Shown one piece after another: positions 49,816 through 59,737 of a DNA stretch of 64,000 nucleotides (position 1 is the first letter of the stretch; every line of letters begins with the position of its first letter). The stretch lies in assembly GCA_003208835.1 (NCBI GenBank), contig QCVD01000001.1, positions 102,089 through 166,088 of the forward strand, written 5' to 3'. The notes beneath the pieces were generated by a model. It made no database searches. It was not told the origin of the DNA and saw only the letters and a program-made list of their open reading frames with translations. A program made the translations under genes and the position numbers. The DNA is from Synechococcus sp. AG-683-C23 (lineage in GTDB: Bacteria > Cyanobacteriota > Cyanobacteriia > PCC-6307 > Cyanobiaceae).

Positions 49816-50592
49816 ATGGCCCAACCTCAACACTTCATTCGAGTCAAGCAGTGCAAGCTGCTCTATGGACGCGTACCAAAAGCGGCAAACTCATCAATCA
49901 AGGCGGCTCTTTGTCGACTCTTAAGCGAACGACCACCCAAAGGAACGAAAACAACTTCCGATAAGTTCTGGCAAAATGAAACAAACAACGAAACTGAATT
50001 AATTACACTTCGCAAGGCACGAAGATATAGACACAGCCACTCCAGCTTCAGCTTTGTACGCAACCCTTTTGATCGCCTGATTGCTGCTTACAACAACAAA
50101 GTCATCGAAATAGATGAACCGCCACTACCCATGAAACACATGGGAGTTCATCACGATATGTCATTTGAATCATTTCTCGACGTCTTGATTGACACGTCTA
50201 TCCATCGCTACGACGTACACGTTTTACCCCAAAGTCATTTGCTGTGCCTAGGACGACAGGTAATTCCAAAATTCGTCGGAAGAGTCGAGCAAATCGATGA
50301 ACATTGGGGCATTCTGCGGGGGATCCTGCAACGGCAAGGGATTGAAGTCATGCAATCATTACCACAAAAGAATGTACGCCGAATCAAGAAAAATAGCCTA
50401 CAAAAATATTTTTACAATGACGTATTGATTGATAAAGCGCTTCAAATTTATGGCGATGATGTCAGTTTATTTTATAACGACACAAGCATTGATAGCTTAA
50501 TCGCCAATGCACCACTTCCACAAGTGATACCACTTCAATCTCGCTCCATTAAACTATCAAGCTGGCTTTGGAACCATGTCTTCAAGCGCTGA
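49816..50592 (+). CDS. Sulfotransferase family 2 (HNK-1-like)
   Basis: LYGRVPKAANSSIKAALCRLL and HSSFSFVRNPFDRLIAAYNNKVIE. Confidence 0.8.
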   Translation: MAQPQHFIRVKQCKLLYGRVPKAANSSIKAALCRLLSERPPKGTKTTSDKFWQNETNNETELITLRKARRYRHSHSSFSFVRNPFDRLIAAYNNKVIEIDEPPLPMKHMGVHHDMSFESFLDVLIDTSIHRYDVHVLPQSHLLCLGRQVIPKFVGRVEQIDEHWGILRGILQRQGIEVMQSLPQKNVRRIKKNSLQKYFYNDVLIDKALQIYGDDVSLFYNDTSIDSLIANAPLPQVIPLQSRSIKLSSWLWNHVFKR

Positions 50593-50671
50593 GCAGCACA
50601 ACTAGCCAAGCAAATAATGTTGTTATCGAGCCATTAAAAATAGCCTTGCTGGTCAACATGACTACATCGCC

Positions 50672-51431
50672 ATGGCTTATCAACAACAATGGCCTAACTT
50701 GATTATTATTGGATCTAAAAAATCTGCAACTACCACGGTTAGCAACGATACTTGACCGACACCCGGAGATCCAAATCAGAAGATCGATGGAACCAAAATT
50801 TTTTGGCCGCAATTACAGGCGTGGCTGTGAACGGGACGGGCAACAATTCTCCGGCGAAAAAACGCTACGGCCTGCGTGGGGAAGCAAGCACGATGTACAC
50901 CTCCTCTTACCGCTCCTATCAACACACACACCACAACTCATCCGCCATTATCTCGGCAACATTCCACTGATCTATCTTGTCCGTCATCCCTTACGGCGCA
51001 TTGAATCCCATTGGAGACATTGGCGAGGCAGGGTTAATGATTGCCCTCCCTTTCACCAACTCCTGGAGTCAAAAGCTCTCAAGCAGCGCGTTATAGAAGC
51101 ATCTCTATACCACCAACAACTCATGCGGTATCGCCGATGGTTTCCTGCAGAGTCAATCCACTGCCTAACCACAGAAGAACTAAACGCAAACCCTGTCGAG
51201 AGCCTGAATATCATTTTAAAATTTCTTGGTCAACCACCATACGCCTCTAAGCTACTTCCCACAGAGCAACTGCCTGTTGCAAATTCGGCAGGATCAAAAG
51301 GACGACGCGAGGTCGCACAACCGCGATGGACAAAGGTACTCAAGAAGCAGACCATTGAAATCATTCAACCCGAGAGTGAGCAGTTTTTAGAAACGCTTCA
51401 ATGGCCAAAGAATACTTGGGCACTGGAATAA
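50672..51431 (+). pseudogene. Frameshifted sulfotransferase
   Basis: 50672..50755 encodes MAYQQQWPNLIIIGSKKSATTTVSNDT* (P-loop). The shifted frame continues LATILDRHPEIQIRRSMEPKFFGRN...IPLIYLVRHPLRRIESHWRHW (ORF 50709..51431). Confidence 0.7.
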
Positions 51432-51614
51432 ACAGTAATGCAATCAAGACAACACATATGGATCATCCTCAAAAATACAAAACCCAGCTCCAAATCCAAA
51501 GGGATTAACATTATCAAACTAACTTTATTAAAAACTAATCTAGATTGTGAATATAAAATAGCCGACGCTGCGATAGATCATCGGAAGAGAGCCCAACCAA
51601 TGAAATGAAAAAGG

Positions 51615-51854
51615 CTACTTATGGCAATGAGCTTTAAATCTGTACGAAGGGTTGGTTGCTCCGTGTTTAGTCTTGCGACCAGAAACTCTTTTCCTCCACA
51701 TTCGAAAGGAGGATGCTTTCATTTCTTTCCTCATAAGCGAAATTACCTCATTTTCGGACAACCCAAACTGGTATTCAATCGCTTCAAAGGACGTACGATC
51801 TTCCCACGCCATTTCGATAATGCGATCGATCGAAGCGGATAGCAAATCACTCAT
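51615..51854 (-). CDS. TIGR03643/DUF2805 family protein
   Basis: MSDLLSASIDRIIEMAWEDRTSFEAIEYQFGLSENEVISLMRKEMKASSFRMWRKRVSGRKTKH. Confidence 0.85.
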   Translation of the reverse strand: MSDLLSASIDRIIEMAWEDRTSFEAIEYQFGLSENEVISLMRKEMKASSFRMWRKRVSGRKTKHGATNPSYRFKAHCHK

Positions 51855-51888
51855 ACGAATGATGATGACGTTATTAGAGAAGATATTC

Positions 51889-52140
51889 TTAAGCAGGAGT
51901 CGGCTCAGATTCCCCAAGCTCAGGAAATCTCACAACAAGCAATTCTCCTGATATGAAGTCACCATGTTGATCGAGAAGCTCTGGATGCGTCGTCAACAGA
52001 CCTGTACGATCTCGGCGTTTTGAAAACGATGACCTGTTGATAGGTTGAGTATTAAAACCTAAGCTCATCATCCGAAAAGCTTGGACAAGCAGAAAGACAA
52101 ACGTTCCAGCAAAAACGAACGGAAAGAGAACACTCAACAT
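51889..52140 (-). CDS. Small membrane protein, DUF2973-like
   Basis: MLSVLFPFVFAGTFVFLLVQAFRMM...GLLTTHPELLDQHGDFISGELLVVRFPE. Confidence 0.65.
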   Translation of the reverse strand: MLSVLFPFVFAGTFVFLLVQAFRMMSLGFNTQPINRSSFSKRRDRTGLLTTHPELLDQHGDFISGELLVVRFPELGESEPTPA

Positions 52141-52144
52141 TGGA

Positions 52145-52264
52145 TCAACCTTCTCGCTTTGCAACAGGGACGTCGGTTGGCTGTGCCAACACATAGATAA
52201 CACCCGTCGTTAAAACCGCCGTAACGGCAATGAGAGCAAGGATTGCAGAGGAATAATCGACCAT
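52145..52264 (-). CDS. 39-aa single-TM micro-protein
   Basis: MVDYSSAILALIAVTAVLTTGVIYVLAQPTDVPVAKREG*, read directly; not in the supplied ORF track. Confidence 0.55.
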   Translation of the reverse strand: MVDYSSAILALIAVTAVLTTGVIYVLAQPTDVPVAKREG

Positions 52265-52460
52265 GAAAAGTCATCGCGTAAAGAAATATTACGCGATTTT
52301 ATTCCCATCCGTGGAGATCAAAATCGGTGCTCCTGAAGCAGGACGGGTTTGACGATCCGGAACGGGGTCCGTCGTTTGCGCGAAATATGGCTAAGTACAT
52401 CAATGGGTAGTCCTAATTCTGCGAAAGCACTACAAAGGAAAGAGCAGTCGCGACCGCGTT

Positions 52461-52604
52461 ATGGGAAAAACCAAAAAACTGTCAACCGCAGCAAACGACC
52501 AACTAATCACCTCCCTCATTGGGCTGGCAGCCGTATTTGTGTCATGCGCAATCTGGTGGTCTATTGCGCCCCAATGGCTCACCAGCACATGGCAAACCTT
52601 TTAA
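52461..52604 (+). CDS. 47-aa single-TM micro-protein
   Basis: MGKTKKLSTAANDQLITSLIGLAAVFVSCAIWWSIAPQWLTSTWQTF*. Confidence 0.5.
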   Translation: MGKTKKLSTAANDQLITSLIGLAAVFVSCAIWWSIAPQWLTSTWQTF

Positions 52605-52786
52605 GCAGCCATCGACAGATTGTCGGATAAAACCAGCGGGTAGCTGGGCGAAGAATCAACTTGTCCAAAAGCAATGGCGCGAGCTCTTTCATAAAGGACG
52701 CTGTCGATCTCACCAGCCACCTCGAGATCGACAGCAATCCTTGCCCAGTTGTTGATTTCAGCCTGGTCCACAGAAATAAGCTTCAT
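52601..52786 (-). CDS. Small-protein family copy A
   Basis: ...INNWARIAVDLEVAGEIDSVLYERARAIAFGQVDSSPSYPL, aligns with 62039..62203 and 63683..63853. Confidence 0.65.
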   Translation of the reverse strand: MKLISVDQAEINNWARIAVDLEVAGEIDSVLYERARAIAFGQVDSSPSYPLVLSDNLSMAA

Positions 52787-52860
52787 TGCTGTGAATTACA
52801 AGGACACCTGGAGGGATATGCAAGGAGAAGTCAGCATCACCAAATCTTTCCTCCAGCACT

Positions 52861-53046
52861 TCATTGCTTATTCAGGACCCTCCAAGCCACATAACCCACA
52901 GCACCCAGAACAACGAGGGGCAAGATCGCTTTAACGAATCCCAGTGCAATCCAAACGATCACAAGGCCAACACCCACCCCAACGCCTGCTTTCTTAAACA
53001 TCGCCTGACTCTCATCAGTCATGCTGGACCATTTGGGGAGAGGCAT
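52861..53046 (-). CDS. Small membrane protein
   Basis: MPLPKWSSMTDESQAMFKKAGVGVGVGLVIVWIALGFVKAILPLVVLGAVGYVAWRVLNKQ. Confidence 0.65.
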   Translation of the reverse strand: MPLPKWSSMTDESQAMFKKAGVGVGVGLVIVWIALGFVKAILPLVVLGAVGYVAWRVLNKQ

Positions 53047-53182
53047 AATGAAAACCGTGCTTAAAGACTGAAATCCAATCATCTCGGATTTTGGCCTAAG
53101 AATCCAGTCCTTGGGCCCTCGAAAGTGGCGCTAACCACTTTCCAAATAAGCCGGAAGTCGTTTGAACCTCCCAAGAAAACAA

Positions 53183-53377
53183 TCAGGTAAAAGAATGGGA
53201 GGTGATCGGGACGCATTCGTCGTCGTCACCAATCATCTGAACAATTTGAATATCAACAAAAGGTTGGTTCAACGCCAGGATCTGAAGCACATAACAATCA
53301 ATAGCCTGCCCCAAATCATCGAACGACTCAATAACAATAGAAGTCTCTTCGTCGTCAACACGGACTTGATAGAGCAT
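53183..53377 (-). CDS. Small acidic hypothetical protein
   Basis: 64-aa ORF MLYQVRVDDEETSIVIESFDDLGQAIDCYVLQ. Confidence 0.5.
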   Translation of the reverse strand: MLYQVRVDDEETSIVIESFDDLGQAIDCYVLQILALNQPFVDIQIVQMIGDDDECVPITSHSFT

Positions 53378-53532
53378 CAGAAAGGATCGTCAAGGGATAA
53401 AAAGAGTTAGTAAGTTACAAGAGATTGACGGCGTAAGTTTTGACCCAAATTTCAAAAAAGGAATTGACACAAATTGGCACGATTTGCCTAATGTTACTAA
53501 CAGCCATTCGCCAAAATAAAACTTAAACTGTA

Positions 53533-53676
53533 TTACTCGCTGCAACGTTGTTCTTCTGCTAATTCACGCAAAAACCGACGCCGCTGGGGAGATTCGTAAC
53601 CGGTGAGTTGAGATGCGCTCGAATGGGATGCAGACTGTTTGAACTCCTTTCGAGGAGTTAGATCGGTTTTGTTCAT
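53533..53676 (-). CDS. Small protein downstream of the conserved leader, copy 1
   Basis: MNKTDLTPRKEFKQSASHSSASQLTGYESPQRRRFLRELAEEQRCSE. Confidence 0.5.
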   Translation of the reverse strand: MNKTDLTPRKEFKQSASHSSASQLTGYESPQRRRFLRELAEEQRCSE

Positions 53677-53689
53677 GAAATCAAAATTT

Positions 53690-53735
53690 ATCGGTTCTCG
53701 CGCAGTGGACCCTTCTGTCGAGGATTCTTTGGCGT
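53690..53735 (-). promoter_or_regulatory. Conserved leader element, copy 1
   Basis: Minus strand: ACGCCAAAG ... AAGGGTCCACTGCGCGAGAACCGAT; 24 of 25 nt of the core are shared with 60512-60536. Confidence 0.55.
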
Positions 53736-53780
53736 ATCGAAAATCATACAGGCCTACTACCAATTACGCAAATCCTTAAC

Positions 53781-54053
53781 TCAACGCACCGGTGGCGAAC
53801 AACGCCTCCAACCCGCGGATTGCATTGTTTTCCACTCAACAATCGCGCTATCCCGGAGCATGCGACGACGAGCCTGCGGGATTGGGTAATCAGGCTTTCT
53901 CCAGCGGAAAGTTCGAATGGTGACCCACAGACCCAAACTCGACGATTCATCGGCACTGAACTCACAGACAAGTTCTTGCTGTTCATTGACGAGCCACCCT
54001 TCACCGTCTTGCGGCTCGACAGTTTCATCAAGAATTTCTGTTTGCTTCCACAT
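53781..54053 (-). CDS. DUF1651-like small protein
   Basis: GWLVNEQQELVCEFSADESSSLGLWVTIRTFRWRKPDYPIPQARRRMLRDSAIVEWKTMQSAGWRRCSPPV. Confidence 0.6.
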   Translation of the reverse strand: MWKQTEILDETVEPQDGEGWLVNEQQELVCEFSADESSSLGLWVTIRTFRWRKPDYPIPQARRRMLRDSAIVEWKTMQSAGWRRCSPPVR

Positions 54054-54504
54054 CAACTTAGTCTGGCGACCACAGAGGAACAATTGGCACGTTGCAACGG
54101 ATTACCAAGGAATAGAGACAAACCCAAAAAACAAAACAGCAAAAAGCCTGCACAAATATAAGCAATCAAACATTTTGTAAATCAGTAATTGCTGCATTAG
54201 CAAGCAACAGATTTAGAATTACGCTACCAACTATTAATACATCCAACGCATAGAAAATACATCACAACTGCAATCCCACGAATAGGAAATCTGTTTCACT
54301 ACAAGCGCAGAAAGTGATCGTCAATAGATGTGATGAATTTAATTGGCAATATAATTGGCCCCTACAGACTCAGTTGCATCAACCAATTAAAATTAACAAT
54401 TGCAGAAGTCCACTTGAAACTCACAACATTGGAACAAACAAAAAGAGCCCTGATTGCTCACAAGCAAAATGATGTTGGGTAAAAGAAGATCAAGTTTGAT
54501 CGGC

Positions 54505-54603
54505 TTAATATCCACGCTCTTTGTAGAGCTGAGCAGCGGATGCATCGACATAAGCATTGACTGTTTTCAAGAAGGCAATCAGACGTTGCTTGAGCTTGCT
54601 CAT
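54505..54603 (-). CDS. 32-aa micro-protein
   Basis: MSKLKQRLIAFLKTVNAYVDASAAQLYKERGY*. Confidence 0.4.
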   Translation of the reverse strand: MSKLKQRLIAFLKTVNAYVDASAAQLYKERGY

Positions 54604-55047
54604 CATGGGAAAGAAAGGGGCTATCGAAATAACGCAGACACCACAATAAGCATGGATTTTGGTGCCGTCATAACAAGTTCTGTGAGGTCCGCGGCTGCTT
54701 GGAAATCACCAAACAGCCAACTCGAGCCAAAACAAGCCAATCAGTGACATGGACGCGATGCCGATAGAAATCCATTGGTCTTTGAGAGCGCGAGTCATAA
54801 TCATTCCAATAACAATTCAGTCAATCGGCTCAGGCCTAACTTCGCCACCCCAGCCAATAGCGGAGTTCACAACCCACAAAGTCAAGGATCTCCATCAAGT
54901 CAGCATGAAGACACACACAAGTCAACTAATTTCAAACATCAAAGCAGAATCAAGCTCATACCAGAAAAATCACACTCGACGGGTGTAGTATCAGCGGAGG
55001 ATCATCAACCAATTATTTCAAATTTCAAAGACGACAACGACAACACA

Positions 55048-56355
55048 TTGACTTTTGAGAAACTAAAGCTGTGTGCAGAAACAGTTAGATCTATAAAAGA
55101 ATCGGGATATATATCGCCAACTCCAATCCAAGCCCAAACAATTCCCGAGGTACTCCAGGGCAGAGACGTTATGGCGTCAGCCCAAACTGGCACTGGAAAA
55201 ACAGCAGCGTTCATTCTGCCAATCATCGAATTGCTTCAAATTGAAGATAGGCCAAAACGACTACAAGTTCATTCCCTTATTCTTACTCCAACAAGAGAAC
55301 TAGCTGCACAAGTTGAGGCCAATGCAAGGGGATACACAAAGTATCTATCCCTACGATCTGATGCTGTTTATGGTGGAGTCAGTATACGACCGCAAGTGAA
55401 ACGCCTGCAAAGTGGAGTCGACATTCTTGTCGCAACACCAGGTCGTTTACTTGATCTCATCAATCAAAGAACGATTCGATTCGATAATCTCAAAGTATTA
55501 GTGCTTGATGAAGCCGATCGAATGCTCGACATGGGATTTATTCGAGACATCAAGAAAATCATTGAGTTCCTACCCAAAGATCGGCAAAATATGATGTTCT
55601 CCGCGACATTTAGCGCCCCAATCAAAAAACTTGCCTTTGGATTACTTAACGACCCTATAGAAATCAGGGCCTCAGTTCAAAATCAAGCCGCTCCCACTGT
55701 TGAACATCTTGTTCATCCTTGCGACATGGCTCGCAAAGTTGACCTGCTATGCCATCTCATCAAAACCAACCAATGGAAACAGGTTCTTGTTTTTGCACGC
55801 ACAAAACATGGTGCAGATAAAGTTGTCAAGATTCTGTGCGATCAGCACATGAAGGCATCAGCCATTCACGGAAACAAAAGCCAAGGAGCAAGAACCCGCG
55901 CCCTAGAGGGATTCAAAAATGGGGATGTCAAAATATTGGTCGCAACAGATATTGCAGCACGGGGTATTGATATCCATCAATTGCCATATGTGATCAACCT
56001 TGATTTACCGAATGTTGCCGAAGACTATGTCCATCGGATTGGACGAACTGGTCGGGCAGGTGAAAATGGACATGCAATCTCTTTGGTTGCAGCAGAAGAA
56101 GCATTATTACTCAAAGCCATTGAAAAATTTATAGGTAATCCCCTGCCGAAAGTTGATGTTGTTGGATTTGAGCAAAAGATTTTAAAAGCTGAACCGCTAA
56201 AACAAGGTGGTCAACGCCAGCGTCGTCCTTCTCAAACAGGACGACCGGGACGGAATTCAACAGCTAACTCTGCCTTATCGCAAGAGAGAAGGAGTGACTG
56301 GCGAAAATCATCAAGTCGATCATCACAAGGTAGCCGCAAGTCGCGACAACGCTGA
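55048..56355 (+). CDS. DEAD-box RNA helicase (RhlE-like)
   Basis: LTFEKLKLCAETVRSIKESGYISPTPIQAQTIP...ASAQTGTGKTAAF...TPTRELAAQ...LDEADRMLDMGF...SATFS...ATDIAARGIDIHQLPYVINLDLP...HRIGRTGRAG; probable TTG start. Confidence 0.93.
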   Translation: MTFEKLKLCAETVRSIKESGYISPTPIQAQTIPEVLQGRDVMASAQTGTGKTAAFILPIIELLQIEDRPKRLQVHSLILTPTRELAAQVEANARGYTKYLSLRSDAVYGGVSIRPQVKRLQSGVDILVATPGRLLDLINQRTIRFDNLKVLVLDEADRMLDMGFIRDIKKIIEFLPKDRQNMMFSATFSAPIKKLAFGLLNDPIEIRASVQNQAAPTVEHLVHPCDMARKVDLLCHLIKTNQWKQVLVFARTKHGADKVVKILCDQHMKASAIHGNKSQGARTRALEGFKNGDVKILVATDIAARGIDIHQLPYVINLDLPNVAEDYVHRIGRTGRAGENGHAISLVAAEEALLLKAIEKFIGNPLPKVDVVGFEQKILKAEPLKQGGQRQRRPSQTGRPGRNSTANSALSQERRSDWRKSSSRSSQGSRKSRQR

Positions 56356-56597
56356 TTCCCAACATTGAAGCCAGCCTCACCATAGACAGCGGCTATGTCG
56401 TGTTGAACTGGAAACACATAATTTGTGCCCAATATAATCACATATACAAGTAATCACTGTGAATTAATCTGGTTTTGTTTTTTTTTAGCCAGTGCGGTAG
56501 ATGGTGCCAGCAGGAGTGGAAACCAAGCCAGTCATGATGGACTGACACGATGGCAGTACAAACCTTGATGCCAACAAATGGAGTCAACAACATCGTC

Positions 56598-56852
56598 ATG
56601 AATCCCAATCTCATTGGCTATCTCGCTGCCAGTCTCACCACCATCAGCTTCTTCCCTCAAGCAATCAAAACGCTCCGAAGTGGGGATACCCGGGGCATTT
56701 CACTTCGTATGTACTGTCTGTTCACGTCAGGAGTGGTGTTGTGGTCGATCTATGGCTGGATTGTTGGCAATGGCCCGGTTTTATTCGCCAATTTAATTAC
56801 TTTAATTCCAGCAATAGTCGTTTTAACAATGAAACTTTCACACCTCCGTTGA
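56598..56852 (+). CDS. SemiSWEET/PQ-loop sugar transporter
   Basis: MNPNLIGYLAASLTTISFFPQAIKTLRSGDTRGISLRMYCLFTSGVVLWSIYGWIVGNGPVLFANLITLIPAIVVL. Confidence 0.88.
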   Translation: MNPNLIGYLAASLTTISFFPQAIKTLRSGDTRGISLRMYCLFTSGVVLWSIYGWIVGNGPVLFANLITLIPAIVVLTMKLSHLR

Positions 56853-56865
56853 TTGACAAGCACTG

Positions 56866-57309
56866 ATGGAGACATCGAAACCACCCCAAAATAATCTGAT
56901 CATGATGATCATTGCCACTGTGGCGCTAGCCGCTCTACTCCTTGCTGGTGTTCTTCGTGAGCGTTGGTGGAGCAGTAAAGGGCAACTCACAGCCCAATTT
57001 GAAGAATGTATGGAGCAAGCACCTTTTAAACAGAGCTTCAGCCAAATAAGGCCAGAAGATGTTTTATCTCCAGACAATCTTCAAGAGCATTTTAATGAAT
57101 TTGATCAGATTTTTCAGGCTACCGGGCTACCACCCATTTGGAACGGTGAAAAACTCTTGTCATGGACAACATATCATCGAGAATCAATTATTATCGCAAA
57201 AAGCTGTCATACAAAACTGGAAATTACGCAACCACAAAAACAATTACACGGAACGTACGGAAAACCAGTATGGGACCCAAACTCCCCAATTTGGCTCGAA
57301 GATCATTGA
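56866..57309 (+). CDS. Hypothetical protein with N-terminal TM
   Basis: 147-aa ORF with LIMMIIATVALAALLLAGVL anchor. Confidence 0.55.
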   Translation: METSKPPQNNLIMMIIATVALAALLLAGVLRERWWSSKGQLTAQFEECMEQAPFKQSFSQIRPEDVLSPDNLQEHFNEFDQIFQATGLPPIWNGEKLLSWTTYHRESIIIAKSCHTKLEITQPQKQLHGTYGKPVWDPNSPIWLEDH

Positions 57310-57887
57310 AATCCTCATCCATAAAGCCTTATCCAAAGCACACTGAAGACCACTCATCATGAGGATTGCATGTAGTCCCTTTCTGCTTCTAGCCGTTCAG
57401 CACAGCACTGCATACACATGCGCACATAATCAGAGTCGATACCGACAAAGCTTCCTCATCGCCAATGCGTATGCAGCATCCATGGGAAAACCAGGGCCAA
57501 TTCTTCATTAAAAGCGGCCATTCAGCCAGCCGCAAAGAAGAACTGTCGAGAGGCTGATCAGCATCGTCATGACCTGTCGTCCCAAATGGACCGTATCCAA
57601 GGTGTGATCCGAGTGTGAATACATGAACGCCTCGTCTGATGAGGTGAGAGACATGGATACACAGACAACGATCGAGTGCGACGTGGAACCGGAATCAACC
57701 TTGCCCCACCTGGCCATGCGAGCGTCCACCGCCTACCGAGTCAATGGGCCATCTCTCTTATTTTTAGCGGCTGTCTCGAACGGTGATGCAAAAGCACCGC
57801 AGGCCAGGAGACTGCTTCGGGACCATCACAAGGGCACGCGCAGCAATGGCGCTTCTCGTGACTTGGGCGGATTCAAAACATAGAACC

Positions 57888-57992
57888 ATGCCTGAGCAGC
57901 CCCAGACAGCAATTTGGCCGGCATTGCTACCGACATTCCTGTTCCTAGGCGGATTGGGTTCGGCGGCACTGCTTACGCAACTCATCGGATAA
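57888..57992 (+). CDS. 34-aa membrane micro-protein
   Basis: MPEQPQTAIWPALLPTFLFLGGLGSAALLTQLIG*. Confidence 0.4.
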   Translation: MPEQPQTAIWPALLPTFLFLGGLGSAALLTQLIG

Positions 57993-58222
57993 GCCCCACA
58001 GCCCAGGCATACAAAAATTGGCTGTGCTGGCGCATCGCATCGGCGAGCTCTTGAAAACTCAACTGATACCTGGCACAGCAATTCCGGCAATCCCCAGAAC
58101 AACGAGAACGCTCAAACGAGGCCAAATCTTAAGCAAATATAATTACTTATTTGCAAAATAATAAGCTTATATATTTATTCAAAGAAGTCTGTTTAAATTT
58201 TCGAACAATTATGGAGGCAAGA

Positions 58223-58438
58223 ATGTCTGCTCAAACTAAATCTCCAGCCTGTTTCTTGCGTTGGACCATCCAAAAAGTAGCCGACAGAATGTACGCCGTA
58301 GCTGCAACTATTGATGGAGTTGAGTACGATTTTGTCGGGAACTACAGGTCGATTCGTGACGCTCAACAAGCGGGTCGGCGCTACGCCACAGATCTCATGC
58401 ACAACTCGATGTCCGGCGGACAGCTGGCCTTCAGGTAA
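58223..58438 (+). CDS. Small hypothetical protein
   Basis: MSAQTKSPACFLRWTIQKVADRMYAVAATIDGVEYDFVGNYRSIRDAQQAGRRYATDL; followed by a terminator. Confidence 0.6.
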   Translation: MSAQTKSPACFLRWTIQKVADRMYAVAATIDGVEYDFVGNYRSIRDAQQAGRRYATDLMHNSMSGGQLAFR

Positions 58439-58470
58439 AACATTAGATAGCGCAACAGCTGCGTCACAAG

Positions 58471-58494
58471 AACCCAACCTTAAGGCTGGGTTTT
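58471..58494 (+). terminator. Probable Rho-independent terminator
   Basis: CCCAACCTTAAGGCTGGG followed by TTTT. Confidence 0.65.
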
Positions 58495-58651
58495 ATCTTT
58501 TATATAACCGTCCTCACGGATCAAGAGATCGTTCGACAATGGCGATATCAAAGGACTGACCATTGCAAAGAACAAAAAACAAACAGGCTTCTCAATTATT
58601 ATTATTTTGATCTAGATCAATGTGTCCGCACAAGTGCAGGAGCTTGATTAA

Positions 58652-59128
58652 TCATCGAACGAGCCAGGGCCTCGTTATGCCTTGCCGACTTCCCTTCCAT
58701 AGCCCAATCCTGGCGCGGCGAGCCTGATCCTCAAACAAAAGAAGTTTAGGAATATCGCAAGCAGGTGAATTCTTCGCATATACAAATACCAAACCCAGGC
58801 GAATCAACTCTTCACCAATATTGACTCCACCTGGAGTGAAAATGTTGGCAACAAGTCGACCATATCGATCAACTTTGATCGCTTGAATTGTGATTGGTGT
58901 ATAACTAGGCAAAAGTCCACTTAACGTATTCCTGGCTATTCGTCCGTGGGGAGTCTGGCCTATTTCTGGGGCATCAATGCAGGCCATGCGAATCATGGTT
59001 TGCTTGCCTTGAATCTTTGCAATCACACGATCTCCGTCAATGACGCGTAGCAGAGTTGCAGCCTGTACAGGCAAAGGACAGAAGACAACAGTGAGTATTC
59101 CAATGGCAGTCTGGAGTTTGATCATCAA
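58652..59128 (-). CDS. Secreted thermonuclease-like (SNase) protein
   Basis: Signal peptide; LLRVIDGDRVIAKIQGKQTMIRMACIDAPEIGQ...KVDRYGRLVANIF...GEELIRLGLVFVYAK...EDQARRARIGLWK. Confidence 0.88.
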   Translation of the reverse strand: MMIKLQTAIGILTVVFCPLPVQAATLLRVIDGDRVIAKIQGKQTMIRMACIDAPEIGQTPHGRIARNTLSGLLPSYTPITIQAIKVDRYGRLVANIFTPGGVNIGEELIRLGLVFVYAKNSPACDIPKLLLFEDQARRARIGLWKGSRQGITRPWLVR

Positions 59129-59325
59129 CCTTTTTTCCACATCTTGAATACCAGGAAGCTGCCTGGTGCTGCGATGGCTAAGGCAATAAAGGGCAAGATA
59201 AAAACCTGCACCACGGTGTTGAGTTCACCGAGCTGACCTGTCAGCCAGTTGCAAGAGCGAATACCAGCGATGAGATACAGACCACCGAAGGCAATCGTCC
59301 ATGCGAATTTCTGACCATCAGTCAT
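59125..59325 (-). CDS. Small membrane protein upstream of the SNase gene
   Basis: MTDGQKFAWTIAFGGLYLIAGIRSCNWLTGQLGELNTVVQVFILPFIALAIAAPGSFLVFKMWKKG; its stop overlaps the SNase start. Confidence 0.6.
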   Translation of the reverse strand: MTDGQKFAWTIAFGGLYLIAGIRSCNWLTGQLGELNTVVQVFILPFIALAIAAPGSFLVFKMWKKG

Positions 59326-59611
59326 CAGCCGTTACCTGTTTCATCTGATTAGAACAGTGATCTGTGAAGTTGAAGCCAGTCAATGAAATTTGATCCAATG
59401 AACGCTGAACCGATGGGGACTCTCATTGAAGACGGTCAACACAAACCATTTCACGCACTTGCGTGTCCGCTGCACCCTCAGTTGAAGCGAAGACGAGACA
59501 AGACGGTGGAGTTCTAAATGGAGTGCGACGATCGAGGCCTATGCTTCGCTACAACAATGAAGCACGCACTGGTTGGCTGTTAAAGCTGATGAACGCAGGC
59601 AGAGTAGTGAT

Positions 59612-59737
59612 ATGAAACGACTACTCACGCTCATTCAGCAATTAAAAGGCAGAAAACAGAAACCGCCGCTGCATACAGCGGCGGAATTGGAATGCTTCAA
59701 ACGCGATGCGCTTGAGAACAGAGGGAAGCACTACTAA
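59612..59737 (+). CDS. 41-aa micro-protein
   Basis: MKRLLTLIQQLKGRKQKPPLHTAAELECFKRDALENRGKHY*; TAATG overlap with the next ORF. Confidence 0.45.
   Translation: MKRLLTLIQQLKGRKQKPPLHTAAELECFKRDALENRGKHY

Noticed and set aside
53690-53735. Assigning the shared leader to a known glutamine riboswitch
   Set aside because: I could not match it to the glnA or downstream-peptide consensus from memory; left unassigned.
54454-54747. 97-aa plus ORF before the helicase
   Set aside because: Overlaps antisense micro-ORFs with better protein character; no motif. Neither strand is certain.
58133-58154. GCAAATA-N8-TATTTGC inverted repeat
   Set aside because: AT-rich 7-bp arms in an AT-rich spacer; easily by chance, and no T-tract.
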